Source: Micavibrio_A sp964539025 (GTDB lineage Bacteria > Pseudomonadota > Alphaproteobacteria > Micavibrionales > Micavibrionaceae). Taken from it: a stretch of 64,000 bases of DNA. The notes beneath the pieces were generated by a model. It did no database searches and had not been told where the DNA came from. It worked only from the letters and a program-made list of their open reading frames with translations. A program made the translations under genes and the position numbers. Positions within the stretch are counted from its first letter, which is position 1; every line of letters begins with the position of its first letter. The DNA lies in NCBI GenBank assembly GCA_964539025.1, contig CAZIFA010000002.1:310001-374000 (forward strand), read 5' to 3'. This document shows positions 53,375 to 62,840 of this stretch, one piece after another.

Positions 53375-53946
53375 GCACGCCGCCTTTCGGGAATCGCATG
53401 GCACAGGCCGATGGAGCCTTTCATGTCCGCAACTTCGATGCAGGCAATAATTTTTTCTTCGTCGGGCAGCGCAGTTTCAAGTTCTATCCGTCCGCTCCAA
53501 TCCATCGGCACGCGGCTTTGTACGGGATTGCCGTTGATGCTGAATGTAATTTTATCTTTGGCTGTGAATCCGTCGGCCAGAACGGTGATGGTGTGACGAT
53601 CCTTTCCAATCGTGATTGTAAAATCACGGTATTTACCGTCCGGTAGTTTCAGCGAGGATAAAAGACGATAGGGCGTGCCGATCTTGCGGCGTATCGCATC
53701 GGGCAGCGTAATGGCGACGCCTTCGGCCTGCAGCGCGGTTGCATTGCCGCCTTTGGTTTCGAGGATGGTTTCGATTCCCGTGTTTTCGGGCAGGCCTGTA
53801 AAGGAGATGAAGTCACCGGGCAAAGGAGGTTTTTGAAAAAACAGGAAAGACAACGCCGCGAAGGTGAATACCGTGACGGCCAGCGCGATAAAAACCAACC
53901 CATATCTGGGGCCTGATCCGGTTTGCTGCTGGGTGTTTTGTGTCAT
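53371..53946 (-). CDS. small single-pass membrane protein, unknown
   Basis: A 191-residue protein, ATG at 53946, 16 bases after the stop of paralogue B and overlapping paralogue A by four bases. It has one membrane helix (about 15-37, LVFIALAVTVFTFAALSFLFF) and a periplasmic beta-rich domain with a pair of cysteines near the end. No family is recognised. As it lies between paralogues B and A in a tight operon, it probably works with them, e.g. as a membrane anchor or assembly factor. That role is inferred. Confidence 0.75.
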   Translation of the reverse strand: MTQNTQQQTGSGPRYGLVFIALAVTVFTFAALSFLFFQKPPLPGDFISFTGLPENTGIETILETKGGNATALQAEGVAITLPDAIRRKIGTPYRLLSSLKLPDGKYRDFTITIGKDRHTITVLADGFTAKDKITFSINGNPVQSRVPMDWSGRIELETALPDEEKIIACIEVADMKGSIGLCHAIPERRRA

Positions 53947-53962
53947 GGCTTCCGCCTCTCCC

Positions 53963-55291
53963 CTAGTCAGGGATTTTGACGAGAGAGCCGTCATCTGTGA
54001 CACGCTTGGGCTTGTTGGAGAGATCATCTTGCTCATCTATGAGCGCGGTTTCGAGCATGACGGATAGACTTGCTTCCATGCGCAGGATGCTGCGATACAT
54101 ATCGCGGCGCTGCATCAGTTCAATCGCCTGCATGGCCACTGCTTTTCTTTCGACGTTGGCGGGTTTGTCGTACAGCTCAGAATAGAAAAGCGGGTTTTGA
54201 TAGAGTTTTTTGGTCAAAACTTCCATCTGTGCATAATAGCTGGGCCGCTCACCCAGGTAATCCTTGATCTCCTGCTCGTCGGCTATCCCCATTTCCTTTA
54301 TCAGCGCGAAGAGATAGGGCTGCACTTCTTTCTCTCCTTGTGATTTCATCGCGGCGATGGCGGCGAACGAATTGCGGGCGACCGATCGTTTGGCGGCGAT
54401 GGAGCGGATATTCATGTAATGCTTGATACCGTTTATATTTATCTCACCGTTTTCATCCGATAAGAACGTCGGTGAAAAAGCGGGTGCGACGTTGTGCGCG
54501 TAGAGGTTGGACGATAAGGCGAAGATGTCCTCTTCATCCGCCGATACGGTTTCGACATGTTTGTTTTTGCTATGGTCGGGGTCACCTTCCGACGTGAAAT
54601 CGAGTTTCAGCGTAAGCGGCGAATCCACCATCCTTGTATAGTTGATGTCGTTGTTGACACGTTCCTTGCTGGTTGGGGCTTTCGGGCAGAAATTTTCGAG
54701 ACCGCGAGCGTTGTCTTCCTTGTCGCAATATAAAACGCGGAACTGGGCAACCCGGCTCAGATAATCCGAAGTGGCGCTGTTTGCGGCGATAGCGTTGCCC
54801 GAAAGAAGTTCGCGTTGTATGCCGCGGGCGGCGAGAGCGACGGCGGATAAATCCGTGTTGCGATCGGACGCAGCAAGGGAGCGGACGGTCGTGCCAAACG
54901 TGCACATACCTTCGGAAGGATGGTAATCCTTATGCGCCTGCGCCGTCAGTTCCTGGAAGAGGCGCTGGGTTTCGAGCTGGTGCTTGGCGTCCAGAAAACT
55001 TCCTATGACCATCACCTGGTGCATGGCCATCGCAGTCATCTGTTCTGCAAAAAGCATCAGGGCGGGCAGAAGATGCTTTGCGAACAATTCATCCACCATC
55101 CATTTGCGGTGCTTTTTGAATTCTTCTTTCAAATGCGCGATGGTGTTTTTCGTTTCATCTTGTGAAATCTTCGTACAATTCCCGTCGCATTGCTGCACAG
55201 GATTGCAGCAATTGGCGATAGCAGGTCCTGTGCTGCCCAGTATCATCAGCAGGGCAAGGATGGAGGCGAGAAGGCGGGTTCGTAATTTCAT
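53963..55291 (-). CDS. secreted family protein (paralogue B)
   Basis: A 442-residue protein with a signal peptide (about 1-26, PAIAN), followed by a Cys-rich start (NCCNPVQQCDGNC) and then the shared family domain. That domain contains FLDAKHQLETQRLFQ, HKDYHPSEGMCTFGT, YCDKEDNARGLENFC and PSYYAQMEVLTKKLYQNPLFY. It overlaps paralogue C by four bases (ATGA). The domain is largely helical and closely related to those in paralogues A and C. The function is unknown. Confidence 0.85.
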   Translation of the reverse strand: MKLRTRLLASILALLMILGSTGPAIANCCNPVQQCDGNCTKISQDETKNTIAHLKEEFKKHRKWMVDELFAKHLLPALMLFAEQMTAMAMHQVMVIGSFLDAKHQLETQRLFQELTAQAHKDYHPSEGMCTFGTTVRSLAASDRNTDLSAVALAARGIQRELLSGNAIAANSATSDYLSRVAQFRVLYCDKEDNARGLENFCPKAPTSKERVNNDINYTRMVDSPLTLKLDFTSEGDPDHSKNKHVETVSADEEDIFALSSNLYAHNVAPAFSPTFLSDENGEININGIKHYMNIRSIAAKRSVARNSFAAIAAMKSQGEKEVQPYLFALIKEMGIADEQEIKDYLGERPSYYAQMEVLTKKLYQNPLFYSELYDKPANVERKAVAMQAIELMQRRDMYRSILRMEASLSVMLETALIDEQDDLSNKPKRVTDDGSLVKIPD

Positions 55292-57327
55292 GGCGCTGTG
55301 CCTCCCCCACTGCTTGCCTTGGCTTTCATCAAGCCCATGGCGTTGACGACCCTGTCTTCTTCGGAGCGCAACTGGGTATCGAGCAGGACTGAAAGCACGG
55401 CTTCGCTGCGCAGCAGGCTGTTGTATAGGTCGCGGTCCTGCATAAGGCCGATCGCCTGCAACGCCGCGCCCTTGCGCTCGATGTTGGCAGGTTGGTCATA
55501 GAGCTCGGTATAGAAGATCGGGTTCTGATAGAGTTTTTTCGTCAGCACTTCCATCTGCGCGAAGTAGCTGGGGTTTTCACCCAAGAGTTTATTGATCTCT
55601 TCATCGTCGTTGATGCCCAGTTCTTTCATGATCGCTTTGGTGTAGGGCGCTGAACCGGGATCGCCGGAAGTCCGCATCGCGATAAGGGCGGCAAATGAAT
55701 TCTGGGCAACCGAACGTTTGGCGAAAATCGCGCGCTGGTCCATGTAGGGTTCCGCCACCGTCATGCGGACGCGCTTCTCCCCGGTTTTTTCTGCAAAGCT
55801 TTCAGGTTGAATCGGGTTCGTGATCTTGTTGGCGTAAAGATTGGCGGCGAGCGCGAAAGCATCGCGTTCATCCGGCGTAATTCCCGCATCCCCGTCCACG
55901 GGCAGGAATTTCATATCGAGCGTCAGTTTCGATTCTATGCTGCGCGTAAAGTCGACATCGGCATTTCGCCGCGACGGATCGGTCACCGCCGTGCGGCACA
56001 GGAAATTCAGCCCGTTGCCGTTATCGGCCTGATCGCAGTAATTGGCGGTGAAGGCCTTAAGCCGTGAGCGCACATCGGAATCTTCCCCCTGATAGGAAAG
56101 AACCTGTCCGTTCAGCGTCTGCCGCTGCATCATGCGCTGGGCGTAGACCGTCTGCGCCATATTGGAACGGCGATCAGATCCTGCGAGCGAGCGGACCGTG
56201 GTGCCAAACGTACACATGCCTTCGGACGGATGATAATCTTTGTGTGCGCGCGCGGTCAGTGTCTGGAAGATGCGTTGCGTTTCAAGCTGGTGCTTGGCGT
56301 CGAGGAATGTGCCGATGATTTCAACTTGCAGAATGCCAGCGACCGTAAGCTGTTCGGCCATCAATTGCAGTGCGGGCAGAATGTTCTCAATGAAATATTG
56401 GGTAATTGTCCAGCGGCGGTGCTTTTCGAATTGGGTCGTGATCTCCTCGCGGATCTCTTTATGATGTTTTGGAATCTGCACCTGGCAGACGCTGCAATTG
56501 CAGGCGCCGGTTATGTTGCCAGTTACGCCCCCGATCGTCATAGCAAGCCCGCCCGGAAGCATGCCGCCGAAAGCGCTGCTGAGCAGGCCGCCAAGGCTAC
56601 TGCTCAATACGCCGCCCAGCGCCTGTCCGAGGGCCGTGCCCGCCAGAACGTTCATGGCGTTGCCGAGGCCTTGTCCCAAAAGGCCCCCGGCAAGGCCGGA
56701 CAGGTCTGGAAGATTTGCCAGCAGTTGATTTGTCAGTTGCTGCATGGCGGCGTTGGTGAGGCTTTGTATGTCGAAATTGCCGCCGATCAGCGAGGCCAGA
56801 ACCTGGTCGACGCCGATGGCGGATGCCATGCCCGATAAATCACCCAGCGCCTTCATGATGGCGGGATCGTTAAAGGCCTTCAGGATGTCGTTGATGCCGG
56901 TTGCGTTGCCGAGTTCGTCCAAGCCTGCGATGGCCTGTGCCAGCATCGGCTCGACCGTGCCGGAGATGACGCCGGTGATCATCGAGTCTGCCACAGCCGT
57001 CACACCGCTTGTTTGAAGTGCCGCGCCTATAGCGGAAATTTGCTGTGGATTCATACCCGCCGAAGCCAGCGTCTGGTTGATGGCGTTCATCGAGACGCCC
57101 TGCTGCCGTAGCGATCTGATATTCTCGCCGATCATCGCGGGATTGCTCAGAAGACTGCCTGGATTGGCGTTGTATTGGCCGATGCTGAGTGGGGGAGTGC
57201 TGCTGCTGGGGACAAAGCTTTGCGCCGCGTAAGCCGCAGGGACGGTCATCGGGACCGGCATGCCCGACAGCAACGTCAGAAGCATGCAGGTCGCCAGACC
57301 CAGCCTACGAATTATCGTTTTTCTCAC
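55288..57327 (-). CDS. secreted family protein with long Ala/Gly-rich N-terminal region (paralogue C)
   Basis: A 679-residue protein. The likely start is GTG at 57327 (VRKTIIRRLGLAT) because GGAGAGGG lies just upstream; a TTG at 57348 is in frame. A signal peptide (about 1-34) is followed by a long Ala/Gly/Leu-rich segment (about 90-270) with hydrophobic repeats such as LGGVLSSSLGGLLSSAF. Next come a CNCSVCQ cluster and the family domain (about 320-660; HKDYHPSEGMCTFGT, SYFAQMEVLTKKLYQNP). It heads the operon C-B-small-A and is divergent from dotI. Confidence 0.83.
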   Translation of the reverse strand: MRKTIIRRLGLATCMLLTLLSGMPVPMTVPAAYAAQSFVPSSSTPPLSIGQYNANPGSLLSNPAMIGENIRSLRQQGVSMNAINQTLASAGMNPQQISAIGAALQTSGVTAVADSMITGVISGTVEPMLAQAIAGLDELGNATGINDILKAFNDPAIMKALGDLSGMASAIGVDQVLASLIGGNFDIQSLTNAAMQQLTNQLLANLPDLSGLAGGLLGQGLGNAMNVLAGTALGQALGGVLSSSLGGLLSSAFGGMLPGGLAMTIGGVTGNITGACNCSVCQVQIPKHHKEIREEITTQFEKHRRWTITQYFIENILPALQLMAEQLTVAGILQVEIIGTFLDAKHQLETQRIFQTLTARAHKDYHPSEGMCTFGTTVRSLAGSDRRSNMAQTVYAQRMMQRQTLNGQVLSYQGEDSDVRSRLKAFTANYCDQADNGNGLNFLCRTAVTDPSRRNADVDFTRSIESKLTLDMKFLPVDGDAGITPDERDAFALAANLYANKITNPIQPESFAEKTGEKRVRMTVAEPYMDQRAIFAKRSVAQNSFAALIAMRTSGDPGSAPYTKAIMKELGINDDEEINKLLGENPSYFAQMEVLTKKLYQNPIFYTELYDQPANIERKGAALQAIGLMQDRDLYNSLLRSEAVLSVLLDTQLRSEEDRVVNAMGLMKAKASSGGGTAP

Positions 57328-57616
57328 TTGCGCCCTCTCCAGCAGCAATCCCCGAAGCCGTGATGGTATTCTGTAATTCCTTGAAAAAACGGAGTTTCTT
57401 CAAAGCATAGGAAAATTCTACCATATTCTAAAACCAAAACGCACGTTTGTCTCCCCCGCTTTACGAAGCTTTTTCATTTTCCGGGGGGACAACTCCAAAG
57501 ACGGAAATTGTCCTTTGCGGGTGAATATGTTCCAATAGGATAGGATTTGGTTTTAGCGGGCCAGACCTGCTAGATGTCGTAATCACTTTTCACGCTAAAA
57601 ACCCTCCTTGGGATCC
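57328..57616. promoter_or_regulatory. divergent promoter region between paralogue C operon and dotI
   Basis: This 289-bp region has no gene and separates two operons going in opposite directions, so it should carry both promoters. It is AT-richer around 57405-57480. No specific operator is recognised. The shared region hints at coordinated expression of the unknown operon and the secretion genes. Confidence 0.45.
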
Positions 57617-58357
57617 ATGGCAGACGAACAGACCGATAAAACCCCGAACCCGCGCAATATCCGGCCGCCGACGCGGCCCGGCGGGGGTCCTGATCGTCCG
57701 CGGAAATCGGCCATGACCAAGGGTGAAGCCGTGGATACGTCGGGTCTTGGCCGGGTTGTCGTCCGCAATGAATTTTACAGGGATGGCTACCGGCTGGCGC
57801 TGCGCGTCGCCGTTATTCAGGCGATTGTAATTTTCGGCCTGATCGGGGCGATGTTTTTCATCATCTATGTGCACCAGCCAGAAAACCGCTATTTTGCCAC
57901 AACCGAAGATGGTCGTCTGATCCCGATGGTGCCGCTGACTCAGCCCAATCTTTCAACGCCCGCGCTGCTTTCTTGGGTGGCGCAGGCCGCATCGGAAACG
58001 ATGTCATTCTCTTTCAGCAACTACCGTCGCAATTTACAAGAATCCTCGCGTCACTTTACACGCACGGGCTGGGAAAGCTTCTCCACCGCCTTGCAACAGG
58101 CGCGGATCATTGAATCTATTGAGGCAAACACACAGGAAATATCAGCTGTTCCGCGCGGCGCGCCGATATTGAAATCCGAAGGGATCGTGGCCGGACAATA
58201 TCAGTGGGTTGTCCAGTTGCCGATGATCTTGACGTACCAGTCAGGATCGAAAGTGCGGTCTGATAGCTGGATTATAACCATTGTGGTGGTTCGCGTCCCA
58301 AGGCTGGAAAGTCCGAACGGGGTGGGGATCGCGCAGTGGATTGCGGTGCCGGGTTAA
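57617..58357 (+). CDS. dotI: type IVB secretion protein DotI/IcmL (TraM-like)
   Basis: DotI is an inner-membrane protein of the Dot/Icm core with a VirB8-like periplasmic domain. The 246-residue protein has a Pro/Arg-rich cytoplasmic N-terminus, one membrane helix (about 65-90, IQAIVIFGLIGAMFFIIYV) and FFATTEDGRLIPMVPLTQPNLS-like YFATTEDGRLIPMVPLTQPN. The VirB8-like domain follows (SWVAQAASETMSFSFSNYRR). It heads the second block of secretion genes. Confidence 0.92.
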   Translation: MADEQTDKTPNPRNIRPPTRPGGGPDRPRKSAMTKGEAVDTSGLGRVVVRNEFYRDGYRLALRVAVIQAIVIFGLIGAMFFIIYVHQPENRYFATTEDGRLIPMVPLTQPNLSTPALLSWVAQAASETMSFSFSNYRRNLQESSRHFTRTGWESFSTALQQARIIESIEANTQEISAVPRGAPILKSEGIVAGQYQWVVQLPMILTYQSGSKVRSDSWIITIVVVRVPRLESPNGVGIAQWIAVPG

Positions 58358-58465
58358 ACGGGGGAAACTGTGCGGATTTTCGCAAAGATGACTTTTGCGC
58401 AATGAGCCGTTATTCTGGGCGCCGCCTGCAAGACGGGAACGAGTTAGTAAGGTTAGTAACAAGGC

Positions 58466-59965
58466 ATGACGACATATAATTTTCTTATCCCTAAAAAGCC
58501 GACCCAGCGCCGGACGGGGTTTGCGGCTGTGCTGGTTTACGGCGTAGCGATGTTTGCGACACTGCCGACATTGGCGCAGGAGGCTGTGGGCCAACTGCCC
58601 GATAGCGCGGTCCAGCAGCAGGTGCCGCAGGCTTTCCCGGACGATGCATCACGCACGCCAGTAACTCCGGTTACGCCGGAAACACAAAAAACGCCTTCAT
58701 CGGCGTTGCAGGAACGGCTTCGTGCCACTGCTGCGGATCAGGCAACTTCCGCGACTGAGCAGGCCGCCGTGCCGCAAACAGAAGCCGCTGAACCGCCCGC
58801 AACCGCAGTTCCGGCCCAGCCCGAAACGCGCAAACTTGTTCCCGCGACCGCGATGGGGGCCGCCGCGCAAAATGTACAAAATGGCGGCGGGCAGCAGATT
58901 GCGCCGGACGATATTTCTAATCCGGTCGAGGATGTTGTTGCGGATGATGCGCCAGGCCTTCCAGACGGGCTGGAAAAATATACGGCGCGCTCTGAGCGGG
59001 TCGAGGAGATGCAAGGAGCGTCCGAGCAGGCTGACGATGCTCTACCGCAGATTGATGATTCCAGCATGGTCACCCTAAAGGGTGAGGGATTTGAGAACAG
59101 CAATTCCAGTGTGACTGTCCCGCTGGAAGGGCTCGGCAAAGGAAAAAGCAGCGCACAACTTCAAAAAGAGATACGAACCGAAGCGTATGATGCCGCCATT
59201 ACAGGTATGTTCCCGCTCTCGCCAGACCAGATCCAGACACTTTTGAAGCGCTATGATAAAACGCAGCGTGCCGCCGCGACCCCGCCCTATGACACACCTG
59301 AACCCGAGATCAGCGTCCAGAATATCTCGCTGGATCCGGGTATGCCACCGCCCGTCATCAAAACAGCCGTCGGCAATGTCACAACTCTTAATATCCTTGA
59401 TGCGACCGGTGCGCCTTGGCCGGTGCAGGATGTTACATGGGCAGGCGATTATGAAATTGTAGAACCGGAAGAGGGTGGCCATATCGTGCGTATCACGCCG
59501 ATGAGTCACTTTGCGCGCGGCAACATCGTCATTCGCCTGCTGACACTCAAGACGCCGCTTACCATGACTCTGGAAACAGGGCGCGATGTGGTCCAATACC
59601 GTGTCGATGCACGTATTCCCGAATATGGCCCGTTTGCCAATGCGCCGTTGATGCAAGGCGCGAAATCCTCGCTGGTGGCGGGATCGCCCGATCTGACGTC
59701 GCTGCTGGATGGTGTCATGCCGGGCGGCATGGCCAAGCTTGAAGTCACCGGCGTCGATGGCCGCACCACAGCTTATACTGGTGGTGGCGTTACCTATGTA
59801 AGGACGCCGCTCACGCTGCTTTCTCCGGCATGGAAAAGCTCGGTTTCGTCGGCGGATGGCATGAATGTCTACGCGCTGACCAACGCGCCTGTCCTGCTGC
59901 TTTCCGACGGCGGGGAGTTCCAGCGGGCTACACTCAAGGAAAAAGAGGACCTTCTCGATGAGTAA
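58466..59965 (+). CDS. dotH: type IVB secretion protein DotH/IcmK (TraN-like)
   Basis: DotH is an outer-membrane-associated core protein, VirB9-like in its C-terminal half. The 499-residue protein has a signal peptide (about 1-38, TLAQE), a long Pro/Ala/Gln-rich region, and the conserved part from about 240. That part contains RYDKTQRAAATPPYDTPEP, LDPGMPPPVIKTAVGNVTTLNILDATGAPWP and GGMAKLEVTGVDGRTTAYTGGGVTYVRTP. Its end overlaps dotG by 8 bases. Confidence 0.93.
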   Translation: MTTYNFLIPKKPTQRRTGFAAVLVYGVAMFATLPTLAQEAVGQLPDSAVQQQVPQAFPDDASRTPVTPVTPETQKTPSSALQERLRATAADQATSATEQAAVPQTEAAEPPATAVPAQPETRKLVPATAMGAAAQNVQNGGGQQIAPDDISNPVEDVVADDAPGLPDGLEKYTARSERVEEMQGASEQADDALPQIDDSSMVTLKGEGFENSNSSVTVPLEGLGKGKSSAQLQKEIRTEAYDAAITGMFPLSPDQIQTLLKRYDKTQRAAATPPYDTPEPEISVQNISLDPGMPPPVIKTAVGNVTTLNILDATGAPWPVQDVTWAGDYEIVEPEEGGHIVRITPMSHFARGNIVIRLLTLKTPLTMTLETGRDVVQYRVDARIPEYGPFANAPLMQGAKSSLVAGSPDLTSLLDGVMPGGMAKLEVTGVDGRTTAYTGGGVTYVRTPLTLLSPAWKSSVSSADGMNVYALTNAPVLLLSDGGEFQRATLKEKEDLLDE

Positions 59966-61244
59966 CAACGACGATAACGATCTGGATGTCGAAAATTTCG
60001 ACGATGCCGGCGGGTTCGACGATTACAGCAAGAAAGGTTCGCTGGGCGATATCTGGCGCAACAATCCCATGGTCAAGATCGGCGTCATTCTCGCCGCGTT
60101 CGCGATCGTCGTTGGCGGAGTCATCCTGTTTGGTGGTACCAAGGAAAAACTACCGGAATCACAACTTTCTTCGGCCTCTAGTATCACCGAGGCGCCGGGC
60201 AGTAACGAAGTATCCGCCACGATGCAGCAGGCTATCGAAGATAAGAACCTGGAGAATGCGGAGCAGGCGTTGCGCACCAGCGGCTCTGCCGTACCAATCC
60301 CGGTTGAGCCCCCCAAGGGCGTGATGCCCGTTCCTGTCGAGGAAGTGAGCGGCGAAGATCCGCTTGAGCGCTGGAGAAGGATGCAAGAAGAACGCATCCG
60401 CCAGCAGGAGATGCTGGCGCAGGCCAAGCCGCCGCAGGCACAAGCGCAACCTCCTGTCGATACAAAAACACCTGCCGTCAATGCAATGTCGCAGGCCATG
60501 GTGTCGCAGATGCAGGCGATCTTGCAGAACCAGAAAATTGCCGAACCGCAGCACAAAGACATCACCGACGTAAATTTTGTCGAGAGCGTACAGAACAAGA
60601 AACTTGCAAAAATGCAGCAGCAACAACAGATCGCAAATCAGATAGCCGCGCAACAACAAGCAGAAGAGCAGGTTGAAAATATTATTCTTCCCGCCGGTAC
60701 TATAGAGTATGGCCAATTATTGATCGAAGCAAACACCGATGCGCCTGGTCCCGTACTGGCGCAGATCATGTCCGGACCGTTGCGCGGTTCGCGCGTGCTA
60801 GGTTCCTTTACGTCGAGTGATGAGTATCTGACCCTTAATTTTTCGCAACTTGTGTTGGATGGAATCAGCTATCCCGTCCAGGCTGTTGCGATCGATCCTG
60901 ACACTACACTGCCGGGCATGATCACAGAGATTGACCACCGTTATTTCAAGCGTGTGATCCTGCCGATGGCCGCCGAATTTGTCACGGGTCTTGCCGACGC
61001 GGTTTCGGAATCGGGTACGACCAGTGTCTTTATTTCCGATAGATCGGTTACACAATCATCATCGGACAAGGACAGCAAGCAAGAGGCGGCGTCTGGTATC
61101 AGTGAGGCTGGCAAGAGGCTGAGCAAGATCATGGATAAGGAGGCTTACAAGACCAAGCCGATGCTGCGGGTTGCGACCGGTACGCCTCTGGGCATCCTGT
61201 TCGTAATGCCGGTGACGGACACAAACCTTGAATCAAGGCGTTAA
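59958..61244 (+). CDS. dotG: type IVB secretion protein DotG/IcmE (TraO-like), short form
   Basis: DotG is a VirB10-like protein that spans the envelope. The 428-residue protein has a cytoplasmic acidic N-terminus, one membrane helix (about 38-58, MVKIGVILAAFAIVVGGVIL), a Gln-rich coil and a C-terminal VirB10-like domain (about 235-425; ILPAGTIEYGQLLIEANTDAPGPVLAQIMSGPL). Legionella DotG is about 1050 residues with pentapeptide repeats, absent here, so it resembles plasmid TraO in length. Confidence 0.93.
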   Translation: MSNNDDNDLDVENFDDAGGFDDYSKKGSLGDIWRNNPMVKIGVILAAFAIVVGGVILFGGTKEKLPESQLSSASSITEAPGSNEVSATMQQAIEDKNLENAEQALRTSGSAVPIPVEPPKGVMPVPVEEVSGEDPLERWRRMQEERIRQQEMLAQAKPPQAQAQPPVDTKTPAVNAMSQAMVSQMQAILQNQKIAEPQHKDITDVNFVESVQNKKLAKMQQQQQIANQIAAQQQAEEQVENIILPAGTIEYGQLLIEANTDAPGPVLAQIMSGPLRGSRVLGSFTSSDEYLTLNFSQLVLDGISYPVQAVAIDPDTTLPGMITEIDHRYFKRVILPMAAEFVTGLADAVSESGTTSVFISDRSVTQSSSDKDSKQEAASGISEAGKRLSKIMDKEAYKTKPMLRVATGTPLGILFVMPVTDTNLESRR

Positions 61245-61304
61245 ATTTCCTATTTGTAACGGGTAATTATTTCATAAACACCGAAGGTGTGTGGGCAGAC
61301 GAGC

Positions 61305-62840
61305 ATGATAGATAAAAATAAGAATAAGGATACTGGTGAGTTCGACGACGATGCGTTCGATGTCGAGGAATTTTCCGACGCGGATTTCGATGATACTGCG
61401 CTTGAGGATGATGCCGCGTTCGACGATCTTCCCGCCGATGAAGGTGATGATTTCGAGTCTGATTGGGAAGACGATGCAGATTCTGCCGACAAAAAGAAGG
61501 GCAAGAAAGAAAAAAGCCTTTATCAGACCGGTGAGAAAAAAGGCTTGAGTTTTAATGCGCTCGTTATTATTGGCGCCGTCGTCGTAGGCGGCGGCGTTAT
61601 GGCGATCAATATCATGAACAAAACCGCCGAAGTGAAATCCGGCGAAAAGACCATATTCCAGTCCGTTCTTGGCATTGGCGGAATTATGGACGGCACGCTG
61701 TTTGGCGACAAGGAAGAGACGCCGACACCCGAGCAGGTCGCGGCCCAGCAGCAACAAACTCAGAATGAAGGGTTCATGAATAACCCTGACGCAGCAATTC
61801 CAGCGCCCGCGCCTAATGTGCAGGCGGTCAATCCGCCGCAACCATCGCCTATCATGCCGACGGATGGCACGCAGGCGGCGAATGATCCGCTGGTGCCGAT
61901 GCCTGCGACGACTCCGTCGCCAGAAGCGCCCCGTGGGCCTGAAGATGCTCCACCGATCATGCCAGCGACCGGACAGGATAATGTCGCGGCCGTTATGCTG
62001 CCGCCCGCGCCAGAACAACCCATCATTCCCGAACAACCTCCTGCTGCGCCAGTTGATACTGCTACTGTCCCAGCCCCAACTACGCCTGATGTCGCTCCGA
62101 CGGAAACCACACCGCGTGCTCAGGATATTTTGAAAGAGGCACTAGCCAATCGTGAGCAACGCGCCAATGGAACGGATCAACCCGCGGCAAAAGAAGAAGT
62201 GATTGCAGATACAAGTGTACCCGTGGTGCCGCTTGAGGAAAAAGCGCCTGATGTGCAAACCCCTGAAACGGCCGCTCCTGTCGAACCTGTAACCCCGGTC
62301 GCGACCAAAGAAGATGTCGAAGCCAGCAAGCAGGCCGTGGCATCTTTGGAAAGCAAGCTCGATGCAATCATCAAACGCATGGACCAGATCGAGAGCGATC
62401 TGGGCAGTGTGAAAGATTCAAAGGGCAGCGACTATCGCCAGATCGAAGAGACGGTACAATCTCTCAAGAGCGACCTTGCGGCCATTAAGGATCGTCCTGC
62501 GCCGGAACCTGTCCGTGTTACCGATCGTCCGGCAGCGGAAGAACTGGTTGCGGATGCGCCTGTGGTTGAAGAGTCCAGACCAGTCGCCCCTGCTCAAGTG
62601 AAAAAGAAAGCCAAGAAAAAAGCTCCTGCGGCAACCACATCATCCTCTGCATCTGCATCAGGACGTTGGGAACTGCGTGCCGCCCAGCCGGGTCGTGCTT
62701 GGGTATCCAAACCTGGCCAGCGGGACATGCAGACGGTCGAGGTTGGCCAGAATCTGCCCGGTATAGGCCGTATCACGGGCATTACCTATCAGAACAATCA
62801 CTGGACCGTTCTGGGCACACAAGGCCAGATCCAGCAATAG
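61305..62840 (+). CDS. dotF: type IVB secretion protein DotF/IcmG-like (TraP-like)
   Basis: DotF is a bitopic inner-membrane protein. ATG at 61305 gives 511 residues: a very acidic cytoplasmic part (about 10-65), one membrane helix (about 81-102), a long Pro/Ala/Thr-rich linker, a coiled coil (about 340-400) and a C-terminal domain (WELRAAQPGRAWVSKPGQ, then EVGQNLPGIGRI). The last matches the C-terminal domain of IcmG. It is longer than the Legionella protein (about 270 residues), mainly because of the linker. Confidence 0.85.
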   Translation: MIDKNKNKDTGEFDDDAFDVEEFSDADFDDTALEDDAAFDDLPADEGDDFESDWEDDADSADKKKGKKEKSLYQTGEKKGLSFNALVIIGAVVVGGGVMAINIMNKTAEVKSGEKTIFQSVLGIGGIMDGTLFGDKEETPTPEQVAAQQQQTQNEGFMNNPDAAIPAPAPNVQAVNPPQPSPIMPTDGTQAANDPLVPMPATTPSPEAPRGPEDAPPIMPATGQDNVAAVMLPPAPEQPIIPEQPPAAPVDTATVPAPTTPDVAPTETTPRAQDILKEALANREQRANGTDQPAAKEEVIADTSVPVVPLEEKAPDVQTPETAAPVEPVTPVATKEDVEASKQAVASLESKLDAIIKRMDQIESDLGSVKDSKGSDYRQIEETVQSLKSDLAAIKDRPAPEPVRVTDRPAAEELVADAPVVEESRPVAPAQVKKKAKKKAPAATTSSSASASGRWELRAAQPGRAWVSKPGQRDMQTVEVGQNLPGIGRITGITYQNNHWTVLGTQGQIQQ

